Positions 44,013 to 56,504 of a stretch of 64,000 bases of DNA are shown in pieces; the first letter of the stretch is position 1; the number at the start of each line of letters is the position of its first letter. The stretch lies in the NCBI GenBank assembly GCA_033961575.1, contig CM066727.1:118160434-118224433 (forward strand). Direction: 5' to 3'. The notes beneath the pieces were generated by a model that worked only from the letters and a program-made list of their open reading frames with translations, was not told the origin of the DNA and did not search any database. This DNA comes from Aselliscus stoliczkanus. Lineage: Eukaryota; Chordata; Mammalia; Chiroptera; Hipposideridae. The position numbers were made by a program, and so were the translations under genes.

Positions 44013-47000
44013 CTATTAAAAAAAAAGGGGAGGGGCAACAAAACAGCAACCCCACACATGCATTAGTTAAAAATTTCTCATACTGGCTTCAGTATAAAAT
44101 GCCAGGCTTTGTATAGTGTGTTATTGATTTGGAATGAGGATAGGAACATGATGCTAAAGCCATGAAAAGCAACAGGAGAACAGCAGAGTATTTTTTCCAT
44201 CATGTCTCGGAGCAGAGAACAAATGCAGACAACACGGTGAACTTAGACTCCTGAGCCATCTCTCAAGATGACATCGCCAAATACATCAGAAGCACATCCT
44301 CTCCTGGATTCTGAAATTATAGAGCTCCCTTCTAGAAAAACCAAGCAAAGGACAGCTCAAGAAAAGATTTATATATTGTATACATTTTAGGTTTGAAATT
44401 CATTCCCAGAGTACTGTGTAAATTTTTTGTGTGTTTTATTAAAAAGCTACTATTTGGTGCTTTGCAGTATGATAATTGAATAAAAACATGTCAATGGCAA
44501 TGTCTTCCCAGGAATTTGATAAGACATTCCACAGCCATCTGCTACATAACATTTATTTATACAGATGCACCAAATTATATCAAAAGATATAGGTGAAAGA
44601 GTTCCCAGGGCCACTTCCCAAAGTCAGTCAGCTTGGGATGCCCCAAAAATCCAAGCTGTGGCCAGGGCCAACCACTTTGAGAAACGTGATTTGATCACTG
44701 GTTTGTTTAATGTCTCAGTCACTCTAGGTCACATTAACTTGGGAACTTTTGCCTCACCAGAAAGGCTGCCAACCCGACAAAAAAGAATGGACGCCAAGTG
44801 CCATGTTATTTTCAAAGGTATTGGACTCCGCAGACATTTCATTGAATAATGTCAAGGAAACCACAAAGCATCTCTGTTATCTATGCCTCCTCAAGGGCTA
44901 AGGTTAAAATGAAGGGGTGTCGGGCAGAACCAGTGACAGTGAGTTTTAAAAGAAACTGAAAATTCATAAGTCATGAGATTGGAAAGCAACTAAATGATAA
45001 CTACACTCAGCTGTGGGGAGTCCCTGAACGGATCTGAGTGGAATGAGATGTGGGCCCAAATAGTGTATTTGACATGCGCTGACATTTCAAAAGCATTTTA
45101 TTTCTTCTTCCTCTTTTTTTTTTTCTCTCTCTCTCTTTTAAAAATTCTTAAGAATTTAGGCCCTGTGGCTTTGTCTTTGAGCTCTGTGCTAATCTGAGTT
45201 TGACAAAAATAGAAACTGGCAAGTTTCATTGAACATCATCACCAAGCACCATATTCTCAGCATATCATCATATTCTGACATTTTGGGGAACCCTGCTTAC
45301 AGTGAGCACATCTGTGTCTGAACTCCCCTACATCTGTGTTAGTTCCTTCTCCGATATCATGACCAGGGGGATTTTCATCAGCAATTCTCCAAAGCCATAA
45401 ATTTATCTTTCCCTTGATGGCTAGCTCGTCCGTCACAGACATTAAGTTCAAATTAAACCACCTCTCAATGTCAGGAGGAGTTTGCAATGGAGGGACAAGA
45501 ACTGCTGGATTGAAAAAACAGAAAATGACAAGGCTGGCTCCTTATTTTGTAACTGAAAGAGATTATGACTGTCAAAACCCACCTGCCTCTCATGGGCACT
45601 CTGGTTTCTATAAGGTACTTTCTCTGCCTATAAAGAAAGAAAAAAAAGCCAGTTCTACAGAGATAGTTTCGTAGGCTCTTCATGCTGCCTGGGAGTCAAG
45701 GCCTTCGGCTGCCAAAAAAACAAGTGTAAAATACTTCATACAAATAGTGCTACAATTTGCCAATTTGTAGGCAGTAAACAGTAGTACCACTGAGTTATCT
45801 CTCCCTTTTTTGAACTCTTATAGCATTTCTTGTCAGAACCACACATTTTGGTATTTAATCATATGCTGCCTGAATTACAACTTAACTATTTCATATGTCT
45901 GTGTCACTTCTCCCCAAGTAAGCTCTAAGCCTCTCAAAGGAAAAGAGAATGTCTTTAACATTTCTTTAGCAAATCCCTCAGTGTCTGGCAGCATGATACC
46001 CAAATACTAGGGTTTCAATAAATATTTTTGAATGAATGGATGAAATTTCTATAGATCCGTTCTGTTGGTGATTTTTCTTTCTAGAATTTCCCTATGACTT
46101 ATGTCTGACTCCTACTAAGAGTAAAGAGACTATTTTTAATGTAAGCTAAAAGTTCACATCTGGGGTTAAGAGGAAATAAATTAGGAATTAAAGCTTTTAA
46201 GTTTACCTTTTATAAAAAGAATAAAATATATAATAAACCTTTTATTTCCTATTTTGTATAAGGTAAAAACAAACTCTAACCATGTTACACAATTAAACAT
46301 GAATTTCTAATTTAGAAAACACCTCTGAAATTTCTAAAATCCCATGCCTTCTTCTTACCAGTTCAAAAAAAAAGCAAACTGTGACACCAAGAATGTATAA
46401 CCAGATGGTCAACCAACAACAGTGCCTTATTACTTCCCCAATATTGCAGATTATAAAATCTTCATGACAGCACATTACCCACACATTCAAACTTCTGAAG
46501 GAGGGGAGAGCAGATGTGAGAGTTCCCACATTTTGGTAAACAAAACCAATTACTTTGAAATGATCCCTTTGGAAAGCTATCCCTCTCATTCCTGTATCTG
46601 AACAAAGGCAACGGTCAAGTGCACAAACACTTAAGCCATTGCCCAAATAAAAGTGAAATCGCTTTGTTAGACGTTTGGTGCAGCTGATCCTCAATGCGGC
46701 ATTCTCTGATAGGCTGATTTTTTAACTGGCTTTATTTCATTTTCTTCAGGCCACAGATAGGAGGGAAATTGGATTCGGATTAGGATGAGTGCATTCTGGA
46801 GAAAATGGCAGAGATAGATTTGCTTTCCCTACTCTAAGCTACTGTCTTTACCCCATTCGCTAAGGAGAGTCTATCCAAAAGTCCTAAGATTCCAGATCAG
46901 TATTTTATTTTTCTAGTCCTTTACTCAGCTAGATTGCATGCCTACATGAGAAGGCCAATGTGCCACATTAGCCTATGTACAAATTAGGAAATAAAGCCAG

Positions 47001-47029
47001 CTCCGATGCAAAGACAAGACTGCCTGAAG

Positions 47030-47060
<31 letters not shown>

Positions 47061-47209
47061 AAAACCAAAACACTAAAAAAGAAAAAAAGCTTTTCTTGGC
47101 GTAAAACATTGTATGTGGAAACTACTTAGTGAATGAAACTATTTAAGAAGGTCTGTTCTTATCATTTTGTTATAAATTCTGCTATAGATCCTAATTTATT
47201 AAAAGTAAT
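44013..47209. other. Upstream intron, no exon recognised
   Basis: I looked here for the sema-domain exons that must precede w1 and found none. 45257-45700 looks like an old repeat but I could not place it. An (AAAAC)n run lies at 47033-47060. Confidence 0.5.
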
Positions 47210-47220
47210 TAATAAAAGAG

Positions 47221-47612
47221 GGTGGTGGGTTGGCTCAGTTGGTTAGAGTACATGCTCTGAACAATAAGGTTGCTGGTTCGATTCCCACATGGGCCAGTGA
47301 GCTGCGCCCTCCACAATTAGATTGAAGACAATGACTTGAGCTGAGCTGCAGCTGAACTGCTGGTGGTGGCCAGATGGCTCAGCAGGTTAGAGCACATGCT
47401 CTTAACAACAAGGTTGCTGGTTTGACTCCCGCATGGGATGGTGGGCTGCGTCCCCCGCAACTAGATTGAAAATGGCGACTGGATTCGGAGCTGAGCTGTG
47501 CCCTCCACAACAAAGATAGAAGGACAACAACTTGACTTGGAGCTGTCCTGGAAAACACACATTGTTCCCCGAAAAAACACATTGTTCCCCAATAAAGTTA
47601 AAAAAAAAAAAG
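47221..47612 (+). mobile_element. Dimeric bat tRNA-SINE
   Basis: The same family as 35283: 'ggctcagttggttagagtac', 'ggttcgattcccacatgggc', a second unit 'ggctcagcaggttagagcac', and a tail 'gttccccaataaagtt' plus poly(A). It is flanked by 'taataaaagag' (47210-47220, 47613-47623). A short duplication 'cacattgttccccaaaaaa'-like near 47560-47590 repeats the tail motif. Confidence 0.85.
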
Positions 47613-47844
47613 TAATAAAAGAGTTTGATACTGCCACTCAACATATAAGTACGTGGATCACCCCTAACTCATAATCAAGTATGTTCAAAACGTACCCAGG
47701 CCCCAGCTCATGAACAGGGGGATTCCAGATAACTGTTTCTAACTTTGCTGTTTAGCATTCAGAAAGTATTTTCATACTGTGGGTTTACTTCCTGCGTTTA
47801 TGGAAATCTGTCTAAACCCTAATATCCTCGAATGACTACCTCAC

Positions 47845-48030
47845 CAGGCACCTGCACGGAGGGAACACTGCCCCACGCCAGGCACTGGTCTCAGTGTTTG
47901 CAGCTAGCACTCTGCCATTGGCCCCCACACAGCCTCAATCTACGGGCAGGAAGCAGAAGCTCAGTGAAGTACGCTACCGTGCCCAGGCCACTCAGCTACA
48001 AGTGGAAGTCTGGCTTCAGAGCCACACACT
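47845..48030 (-). repeat. MIR SINE, reverse
   Basis: The complement of the MIR core is visible ('gcaggaagcagaagctcagt', 'caggccactcagctacaagt'). Diverged. Confidence 0.6.
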
Positions 48031-48309
48031 GCCTGGCCTCCTAGGAGCCCTAACTGCCATTTAATAAGGTGCACAAAGATAAAGACATTCTGAGTTCCTC
48101 CTAGCTTCCTGGGGGCCTCAACAGGGGTTGGAGGGTGGGCTGCGGCTGGGCCAGGATGAGGTGACAGAGATGAGGACCCCAAGAGCAGAGAATAAAAAGG
48201 TGAGGCAGTCTCTAGGATGAAAAGGGTAGCAAGGATTTGGGAGGGGTGGCGATTCTGGGAGGCCTCTAATTTTTATCCATCTCTGGCCCTGAATACGGAA
48301 CATTCAACT

Positions 48310-48500
48310 ATAGGTGAAAATTCCAGGAGGCCCCCAACTTATAAATCTATTGTGTTCCAAAAAATTTGCCTGCAAACCATCTGTTTGTAATATGGAACAT
48401 ACTTTTCTTCCCACAGAAATAATATTATAAACAGTGATTAGGTTTCCAGGTTAGTCCACAAAACTTATTTATCCATAATGATACTTCAATACTATATATT
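48310..48500 (-). repeat. Unclassified interspersed repeat, copy 1
   Basis: The complement of about 70 bp here ('tttctgtgggaagaaaagta' ... 'tttggaacacaatag') aligns by eye with 58978-59043. It is an old repeat family I cannot name. Confidence 0.5.
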
Positions 48501-49479
48501 TTCAATAAAGGAGTAGAAGAAAAACAATGAGACTGCAGCCATTTGCATTATATAGCAGTTTTTCTCCTTTACTTATTTGTGTTTCGGCTCAGGTGGTAGT
48601 CTGGGCACAGTGCCCAGCTGGATTGACTTTTAAATTTATTATTATAGTATTGTATTTAGATAGAATTTCTATTTTTTAATGGGTATAGCTTAAATTATGA
48701 ATTGTTTTCATGCCAACATAAAGAACAGGGAGACCCATCTCTGAAAAGGAGCTGAACTTTCCAAAAGGCAAGTGAAATGCCTGTGGCTGGGGGACCTTGA
48801 GATTCTCACTCTATTACGTTAGAATCTCTCAGTGAAAATTTACCACTTACTCAACCTTGAAATAGAAACTCTGAACTCAGAAATGTAACTTCTACTTCCT
48901 GCCCCTCGAATTTCATCAGCATCCTCTAATCTAATTGTTCACCAAGAGCAGACAGTCCCTGAAGGAAACTGATAACTAAATATCAGGTAATTGGCTTGAA
49001 TGTGAGGTTTGCTGTGACCTGTTCCAAAGATCCTATACTGATATAATATCAGAAAACTTTTAATAAGGAAACAAACCAGCCTCTCTCTCAGGAGATGGTG
49101 TCCATGCTGGGGGAAGATTTTGCTGTAAGAGCATCCCAAGGTCTTCCACTAAGTGATTTGATGTCTGTATTTTTAGGAAAGGCACAGAGCCCATAGGAGG
49201 GGCCAGGTGGTCCCCAGAATCAGGGACGTTCATTAACATTGTCAGTCCATGAGATGAAGAAACCAAACTCAACTGAACAGAAGAGAACAGGAAGTCAACC
49301 TGACAATCTAATTCTGAAGTCAAGGCCTCCAGACTCAGGAAAGGAAAACGCCAAAATTCAAGCCCAGAATAACGGCTGGGAAAGCTGAAAAATTGGATCT
49401 TCATCACTGGAGCTGAAAGTCAGTCTACATGATAAAATTATTCTAGTAACAGAGGCAGCTTTTTTTTAAAAAATGAAAA

Positions 49480-49890
49480 CATCTAACATGCCAGGCAAAA
49501 TTCTTTCACACGAGGTGGTTCATTTATTCTTCACAACAAACCTATGCGTAGGCACAACAATTGTCCCTGCTTTGCAGATGGGGGAAACTGAGGCACAGAA
49601 GGCTCCAAATTGCTTTCGCAAGGTCACAGAGTTAGAAAGCAGAGGGGCTCAGATACAAAACCAGGTAGTGTAGCTGCCAAGTCCGTGGCCTCAAACACTA
49701 TGCTAAATTACCTCTCAGAGCTAACAATTGCTGAGCATTTTCCCATCAGCCAGACACTGTTCCTAGAGCTTCCTGGGAATTAACTCATGGAATTAACACA
49801 AAGGGGAATTTCAGAGATGAGGACACTGAGATGCAGAGGTTAGACAGCATGGTGTGAATCTTAGCAGTGTGGCACCGGTGTTCATACTCG
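49480..49890 (-). repeat. Two reverse MIR SINEs
   Basis: 49490-49690 ('gcagatgggggaaactgagg', 'aaggtcacagagttagaaag') and 49720-49890 ('cagagatgaggacactgaga') both carry the complement of the MIR core. Confidence 0.65.
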
Positions 49891-50029
49891 CAGTACTATA
49901 TCAAATTCCTCAAAAGTTTTAAGGACTTCCGGGATAGTAACATCATAAATGCCAAGATAAAAGTCAATGGGTCCTCCCAGAGCATGAGCCATAGAGGAAA
50001 ATAGAGGTCTTATGTAATTTCTCTGCATT

Positions 50030-50130
50030 TCTCAAAGTGTGTTCTTCAGGTTGTTTTAGGTGTTAGTGTTTTAAGGGTTCTACTGCTAAGAAGTTTGGGA
50101 AGCACTAGTTAAATAAGTTTCTCTGCTGCA
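50030..50130. mobile_element. hAT-type MITE fragment
   Basis: 'tctcaaagtgtgttcttcag' ... 'gaagtttgggaagcactag' resembles hAT-Charlie MITE ends. The subfamily is unclear. Confidence 0.5.
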
Positions 50131-50344
50131 GGACTTCTCAGAGCCTTGATATGCTAGTGTGCTTTGTAAATTTCCAAAACAGGAATGAATGATGCACCGT
50201 TTTCCAACTTTTTGGTGAAGGGTCAAAAGCTTTAGTCACACACATTAGGAAACACTACCCGAACTTGGTTAATGAGCAGTAATCCAAATGGCAGGTCAAA
50301 TTACAATAGAAAACTTTGGGCCTTTTTTGACTTTTTCTCAACTG

Positions 50345-51500
50345 TCATATTCAATTGATTGGGACCTATTAATTCTAAGCCTCGCTCTACGCTATCTCCT
50401 GCATTCCACCCTTACCCATCACCTCTCACCTGGGGTCCTGCAACAGTCTTCTGATTGGTCCCCCTCTTTCCCACCTCCAGTGGCGCCAATCAGCCTCCAC
50501 GCCAATATCAAGGTCATTCTCAAGCACACAACTGATTATATCACTTCCTACTTAAAAATCTTTTGACTTCAACAAATTCCCCTACCGACGTGCTTGCTTT
50601 TAGGACCTGGAGCCCAGTATACACTCACACTCCTCTTTACCCTGACATTGCGTAGTCCCTGCCTTCCTCTTCGAATGCATCCCCAGGTAATTGTGGGGCG
50701 GTGATGAGCCTACTAGCTCCCAAAAACACAGACCCCACATACCTGGCACATCACACCTAGCAGCAGTTATTTGATGAGCACATGCAGCACAAATCTCCCA
50801 GCTCTTCCTAGCTGGTGCTGTTCCTATCGCCCAGAATGCCCCAGGACCCGAAATATTTGGTGAGAGCTGGTTCCTTAATCAAGCTAGTAATATGTCACCT
50901 TCTCCATGATGTCTGCCCAGCCTCAGGGCAAAGCAGCTGGTCCATCCTCTGTGTCCCCTTACACCTGCTCCTTGTAAATGCTCCTTGTAGATGCTCCCCG
51001 TATAGCACATTGCATTCATTGCTGATTGCCTGTGTCTCTGACTACATTCTAAGCCTCCAAGGGAAAGGCCCACCTTATTCATTTGGCGCCCCCCAGGGCC
51101 TGCTGCCATATCTGGCGTCCATTCTACGAAGATTTTCTGAGTGTCCACCGGACACCAAACACTGGAGTAGACACTGGTCAGTGCAAGTCCCTCTCTTAAG
51201 GAGCTTATATTCCCTAAGGCACACAGACAACAGCCAGACAAGAAGACAGTAATTTTAAATAACTCCAAGTTGAGGCAAGCCTTCTACAGAAACTGAAAAT
51301 ATAGCTGGGAGGAACTACTTTAGATAGGCTAGTCAAGAAAGGTGGCATTTCAGCTCAGAGCTCAAGGATGAAAATGATCTAGCCACATCAAGAGTAGTGG
51401 GAACAGCATGCCAGGCAGAATGAACAGCATGTGTCAAGACCCTACACTCACTTACAGCTTGGTCTGTGCAAGGAACTGATTAAAGAGTAGACTGGCTAGA
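50345..51500 (+). repeat. L2 LINE 3' fragments
   Basis: 'gggtcctgcaacagtcttct', 'ctcaagcacacaactgatta', 'ttttgacttcaacaaattcc', 'gatgtctgcccagcctcagg', then from about 51125 'cttaaggagcttatattccc'. A decayed L2-like series; about 50690-50810 may be an insertion. Confidence 0.6.
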
Positions 51501-51934
51501 ACTCAGCGTGCCCTCTCTGTGTAAGGCTTCCCATCTGCAGAAAGGCAGATAATATTAGTTACTACCTCATGGAGCTTCACAAAATGTATTCTATTTATTA
51601 TCATTAGTTGTTGTTCTATTTATTACACAGGCAAATGAAGCATAACTTTGGCAAAAATGTGGTGACACAAGCCAAATAAACACAAAATGGTAGTGACAAG
51701 ACAGGGATTTGAGGACTCAGGGTAACCAGACAGCCCATTGGCATTGCTCACACATACCAGGTTCAGCACGCCTTTTCTGGGGAAGGAGTTCAAGGCTTCT
51801 TAGAAGATTCTTAATCATGACCCTCCTTCCCCCAAGACTAAAGGGTTCTTTGGGGTCTCCCCACACCTTGAGCACCAGCTCAAGAGCACTTTCCACAGGG
51901 TAATGAAATAACTTGTTTGGTGTCTGCTTCCCAT

Positions 51935-52055
51935 ACTAACCTGTGAGATTCTCTAGGGCAAAGCCTCATTCATCTTTGTTTCCCCCAGGGTCTAGTACAG
52001 GGCCTGGCTCATGGCTAGTATTCAACAAGCCTTAGCTGAATTGGATTAAGAATTA
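51935..52055 (+). repeat. L2 3' terminus
   Basis: 'tctagggcaaagcctcattc' and 'tctagtacagggcctggctc' are the familiar L2 3' end. Confidence 0.65.
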
Positions 52056-52384
52056 AATTTTAAAGTGTCTACATTCTTGTCTGTGTCTCCATGATACCAG
52101 CATAAGTTGTCCCATTGATTTTTGTCCACTGGGTTGGCTGATCAACTGGCACAGTGGAAAACCACCCTTTGTCTTGAAACTTGGAGCTACTTAGCACACA
52201 GAAAACACATTTGCAGACTGCACCACTCACACAAAAGGGGTTTGTGGCCCACACCCCATGCGGTTCTTTTGTGGGTGGGGAGTGTACTAAAAGTTGGCAT
52301 TTTTATTCCCAAATGCAAAACATGAACTGGAGAATTTAAATGAGACATTTTACAAAATAGGTAGCATCGAAATAAAAATAGGAA

Positions 52385-52560
52385 AATGATGCCTTTTGAG
52401 TCAGGAAGATCTGGGTTGAAAGCTGCTCTCTCACACATTCTCTGTGTAACTGGGGGCACATTGCCTAGCCTCTCTGGGCCTCAGTTTCCCCACTGGTACA
52501 CAGGGGCAATAACAACCCCACCTTCCTGAAAGCAATACTGAATACCACACTAGGCATATA
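52385..52560 (+). repeat. MIR SINE
   Basis: A clear MIR core ('gggggcacattgcctagcct', 'ctctgggcctcagtttcccc'). It is followed by the young SINE. Confidence 0.8.
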
Positions 52561-52572
52561 AGAAATGGCCCA

Positions 52573-52661
52573 GGGCCGGCCGAGTGGCGCGGTTGGTTAA
52601 GCGCTGGCTTGGGAAGCCAGCGGCCCTGGTTCGGGTCCCACATATGAGGGCCAGTGACACT

Positions 52662-52700
<39 letters not shown>
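52573..52700 (+). mobile_element. Young short bat tRNA-SINE
   Basis: 'gggccggccgagtggcgcgg', an intact-looking B-box 'ggttcgggtcccacatatga', 'gggccagtgacactgccctc', then about 34 uninterrupted A. A perfect 12-bp target-site duplication 'agaaatggccca' flanks it (52561-52572, 52701-52712). The long pure A-tail and perfect duplication suggest a recent insertion. Confidence 0.92.
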
Positions 52701-52703
<3 letters not shown>

Positions 52704-53754
52704 AATGGCCCACTCTTGATACAGAATATAAGCGCCTGAACATTATAAAACATTACAAAAGAAAGAAAGAAAAAAAAGAAAAGACAGGCAGGAAGGCTTG
52801 CAATGAAGAGCTCAGCATTGTGTTTGAGTGTTGGAGGAGTTTCTGGGAACAGGACGAATACTAGGTCACAAAGACAAGTGAAAACATTTGAGGAATTTAA
52901 AGCCAATCAATACATACTTATGAAAGTGCCTGCTGCCTGAGATAAGGTCATTTCAAAAAAATCTATTCCATTACAACATATATTTACTAAAAGGGGTGTT
53001 CCTAAGTGGCACTTGTTCCAAGTCAGAGAGCATCAGTTAAAGAGATGAAGCAGATAAGCAGCTGGGATGCTGAGCTCTGAAGACCTCAGTTGGTTGCCTG
53101 CTCTCCCAGACAGAACTGGCTTCTGTGTTAAGGCGAGCACTCTCCCTGTGCCAGCCCTGCCAGCTGTCGGGATGCCAAGGTTCAACCTGTGGCCCTGAAT
53201 GGGTTTTTCCCCTCTTCACCTTTTGCTCTGAAGTAAGTAGGGTTTATTCACAGTTCCTCTAACAGCTGATAAAAATGGTGAAAAACCCAGGGGATTCAGG
53301 TTCAACCAAGACCCCTCTCCAGTGTTAGACGGCCCCTAAGTCTTTTCCGGCATTCTCCGTAACCCAGATGCATGGGTTCCGCCTCTGCCAGGGTAATTCA
53401 GCAATGTCCCGAGGCCCCAATAATACATTCCTCTTTGCTCCCCACTGCTTCCACCCCACAGACAGTTGTCCTACTTGCTTCTACACAATTAGTCGGCACA
53501 ATGGGGTCCTCACACCAGAAGGAGGGGCCGCCCCCAAATCCTATTATTACCATTATTGCTGTCATTAGAGCCGCACTGGACCGCAAAGGAGTATCACTGC
53601 ACAGACTTCAAACCCAAGGACACATCCCAGATTGGAAGGAAAGGAGAGACAAATGCAGAACTAGAAGGAGCGTCTGTTTCAAGCTGTCTTCCTGGCCACT
53701 CAGACGTGGCCACATCCAATGAAAGGAGACATCCCCAAAGTTGAACGTGTTCCT

Positions 53755-54480
53755 TTAGGTCTTAGCTCAGATGTTCCCTTCTCAGGGAAGCCGCCCCGGA
53801 CTGCCACTGCTCCTGCCTCCAAGACAGCACCCTACCCGCTCCTCTGCTGCTGCTGTGTGATATTGATCACCATCGCACATACTCTCTAGTTCCCTCTTTA
53901 CTTTTACACTGTCCATATTCCCTCATGTCATGGGTTGAATAATGTTCCCCCCAGATTCATTCAGAACCTCAGAATGTGACCTTATTTGGAAATAGGGTCC
54001 TTGCAGGTGTAATTAGTTAAGAATCTCAAGATGAAATCACCCTGGATTTAAGATGTCCAATGACTTGCTAAGAGAAGGGAGAAGGAGATTTAGACACACA
54101 AGAAGAAGAGGCCATGTAAAGACAGAGACAGAGATTGGAGTGATGCTGCCACAAGCCAAGAAACCCCAGGTACCGCCAGAAGCTGGGAAGGGTGAGGAAG
54201 CATTCTTCCCTAGAATCTTCAGAGGGAACACAGCCCTGCTGACACCTCAGTTTTGGATTTCCAGCCTCCAGACTGTGAGACTAAATCTGTGTTGTTTCAA
54301 GCCACTGACTGTGTAGCCATCCGTTACAGCAGCCCAGGGAAACATGCACCTCACCAGGACTCTATGGGGAAAAGATTTGGGCCTGTGTTGTTCACTGCTA
54401 GAGAATCCTAGTGCTTGGAACAGTCTCTGACACATACTAGGTGCTCAATAAATATGTGTTAAATGAATGAGTGGATGCTT
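53755..54480 (+). repeat. L2 3' end split by an LTR
   Basis: 53755-53930 ('ggtcttagctcagatgttcc', 'ctctagttccctctttactt') continues at 54360-54480 ('tagtgcttggaacagtctct', 'ctaggtgctcaataaatatg'). The LTR at 53931-54355 sits between the two halves. Confidence 0.7.
53931..54355 (+). mobile_element. MaLR-like solo LTR
   Basis: 'cctcagaatgtgaccttatt', 'gtcctt-gcaggtgtaattag', 'gagattggagtgatgctgcc', 'gccagaagctgggaagggtg', 'gaactgtgagac'-type end near 54275 and 'ttgtttcaagccactgactg'. Solo LTR, no genes. Confidence 0.65.
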
Positions 54481-54724
54481 AAACTCTCCAGATGGAGGTT
54501 TTTCTATAGCTCTGGCCAACCCTAAGTTCCATTGTCTTTCTTATGTATAATCAGTCATCTGTGAAGGGTCCCTGCAGAGCAGGTCTCCCTGCTGCTCCCA
54601 CTGCCATGAAGGGTACTGTCTCTTGGCTACTCTTCTCTTTAGCTACAGAGATAGGTAAAGTGACTGGCTTGGGAGTTAGAGCTAAGCCTAGATTTGAATC
54701 CCGGTTACACTACTCGAATGACCT

Positions 54725-55345
54725 GGGGTAGGCAGAAAAATGGCCCCCAAATATATCCTTGTCTTAATCTCTGGAACCTGTGAATGTTACCTTACATGGC
54801 AAAAAGGACTTTGCAGATGTGATTAAGGATCTCAAAATATGGAGATCATTTTGGATTATCTGTATGAGCCCCAATTATTCACAAGGGTCCCTACAAGAGG
54901 AGGCAGGGAGGGTCAGAGTCAGAGAAGGACATGTGATGACAGACACAGAATTCAGAGCCAGAGAGATCTGAAGATGCTACACTGCTGGCTTTGAAGATGC
55001 AGGAAGGAGCCATGAACCAAGGAATGCAGGCTGCCTCCAGGAGCTGGAAAAGACAAGGACATGGATTACCCCTCCAGCCTGCAGGAGGAACACAACGCTT
55101 TCAACACTTCGATTTTAGCCCAGTGAAACCCACTGCAGACTTTTGACCTTTAGAATTGGAAGATAATAAACATATGTTTCCTTTTTTTTTTTTTGAGGGC
55201 AGTGTCACTGGCCCTCATATGTGGGACCCGAACTGGGGCCGCTGGCATCCCAAGCCAGCGCTTAACCAATGCGCCACTCAGGCAGCCCAACATATGTTTC
55301 TTTAAGCCACCAAGGTTGTGCTAATTTATTACAGAAGCAATAGGA
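54725..55345 (+). mobile_element. MaLR-like solo LTR carrying a SINE
   Basis: 'taatctctggaacctgtgaa', 'ggactttgcagatgtgatta', 'gggtccctacaagaggaggc', 'ccaaggaatgcaggctgcct', 'gaattggaagataataaaca', then after the SINE 'tttaagccaccaaggttgtg' and 'ttacagaagcaataggaaac'. No coding content. Confidence 0.65.
55181..55288 (-). mobile_element. Short bat tRNA-SINE, reverse
   Basis: A poly-T run, then the complement of the short SINE ('gagggcagtgtcactggccc', 'catatgtgggacccgaactg'). It is flanked by 'aacatatgtttc' (55169-55180, 55289-55300). It is inserted in the LTR at 54725. This copy is in the same orientation as the host gene. Confidence 0.88.
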
Positions 55346-56504
55346 AACACATACACAATCGAAGGCTGTTTCCTCATCTCTAAGGTGAATATTGTAATAA
55401 TGCTTACTTCATAGGGTACCAGGAGGGAGGTCAGTACCTGGTGTACGATACACATATTCTTCTCGGAGCACGCAGAGCATGTCTCCTGGCTGGGCCTCGG
55501 CTCAAGTAAGGCTTCCTGAGGGAGAGGCACAGTAAGTCTTTCTGAAGAATAAGTGGGCACACCCTGATGGACTCCTCTGCTGAAAAGCCCTCAGTGGCCT
55601 TCTCTGCTGCATACTGACCGCCTCTCATGATGGCAGACTGGACAGGCGTAACGCAGGCTTCAGAAGAATGTGGCTACAGGTGACCATGCCCCATGGGTTG
55701 TCTTGGTCAAGTTTTAGGGCAGCAACAACCCATGATGGACCCTGGGGAGGCTTAAGGAAGGAATGTCTCACGGTGGAGAGAAGGAAGGCAGACCTCAAGA
55801 CAGGAGAACCATGCGAGGAACTGGCTGTGTCCATAAGCAATTCGTTTAACTCTTTTTGTTATTCTGAGGCACAGATATGTTTAGCATGGAAATTTCAGTT
55901 TTCTCTTTTGTGTTCAAAATCCTCGTCTCTTACTGCCAGCCCTTTGAGAAAGGCTGATGGGGGACTGGTCACAGAGGCCTGTTAACTAGGCTGAGTGGAG
56001 AACTGGCCTGGTTCACAGTCTCCCATGTAGAAAAGCCTATGAGCGGTTGAAGACCTGAAAATTACCAAGGAAGGCCCTCCAACTGTCAACATGAAAGAAA
56101 CATGAGGAGCCTGGGCAAATGTTCAACTTGTATAAATACTTGAGGGGGACCTATAGACACCTTATGATTGGCATGCCTGGAGGGTTTGTTCCTGCCCTGT
56201 ACACATCATGTGCAGAGTGGGGTATTACAGGATGGGACAATAAAAGACAAGTGTGGCCCTTCCTGCGTGGCCCATTTTCTAAAGAGGACCCAATGGAATC
56301 TTGGTTCCATTACCTAACTGGGACCAAGCCCCACGGGGGTGTTGGAAGGGGGCCGGGGTATAAGAAGTCTGGAGAAATAACTGCCAAGAAGATGACCCAG
56401 GCAGCTACATGAGATAAACTTGCTCTTTACAAAATGTACCAAAAGGCAGTGATCCTGGGAGGGGTCGGGGTGGGAAGTGCACTACAGCTGACGGCTGGGC
56501 TAAC

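Noticed and set aside
45257..45700. Frames containing cysteine pairs, considered as a PSI or zinc-finger exon
   Set aside because: The cysteine spacing does not fit PSI, no splice sites frame it, and it reads like an old repeat I could not place.
46293..46694. A 133-codon minus-strand frame with a GTAAGA donor-like site at its 3' side, considered as a missing sema exon
   Set aside because: The product has no sema, PSI or plexin similarity and the upstream side has no fitting phase.
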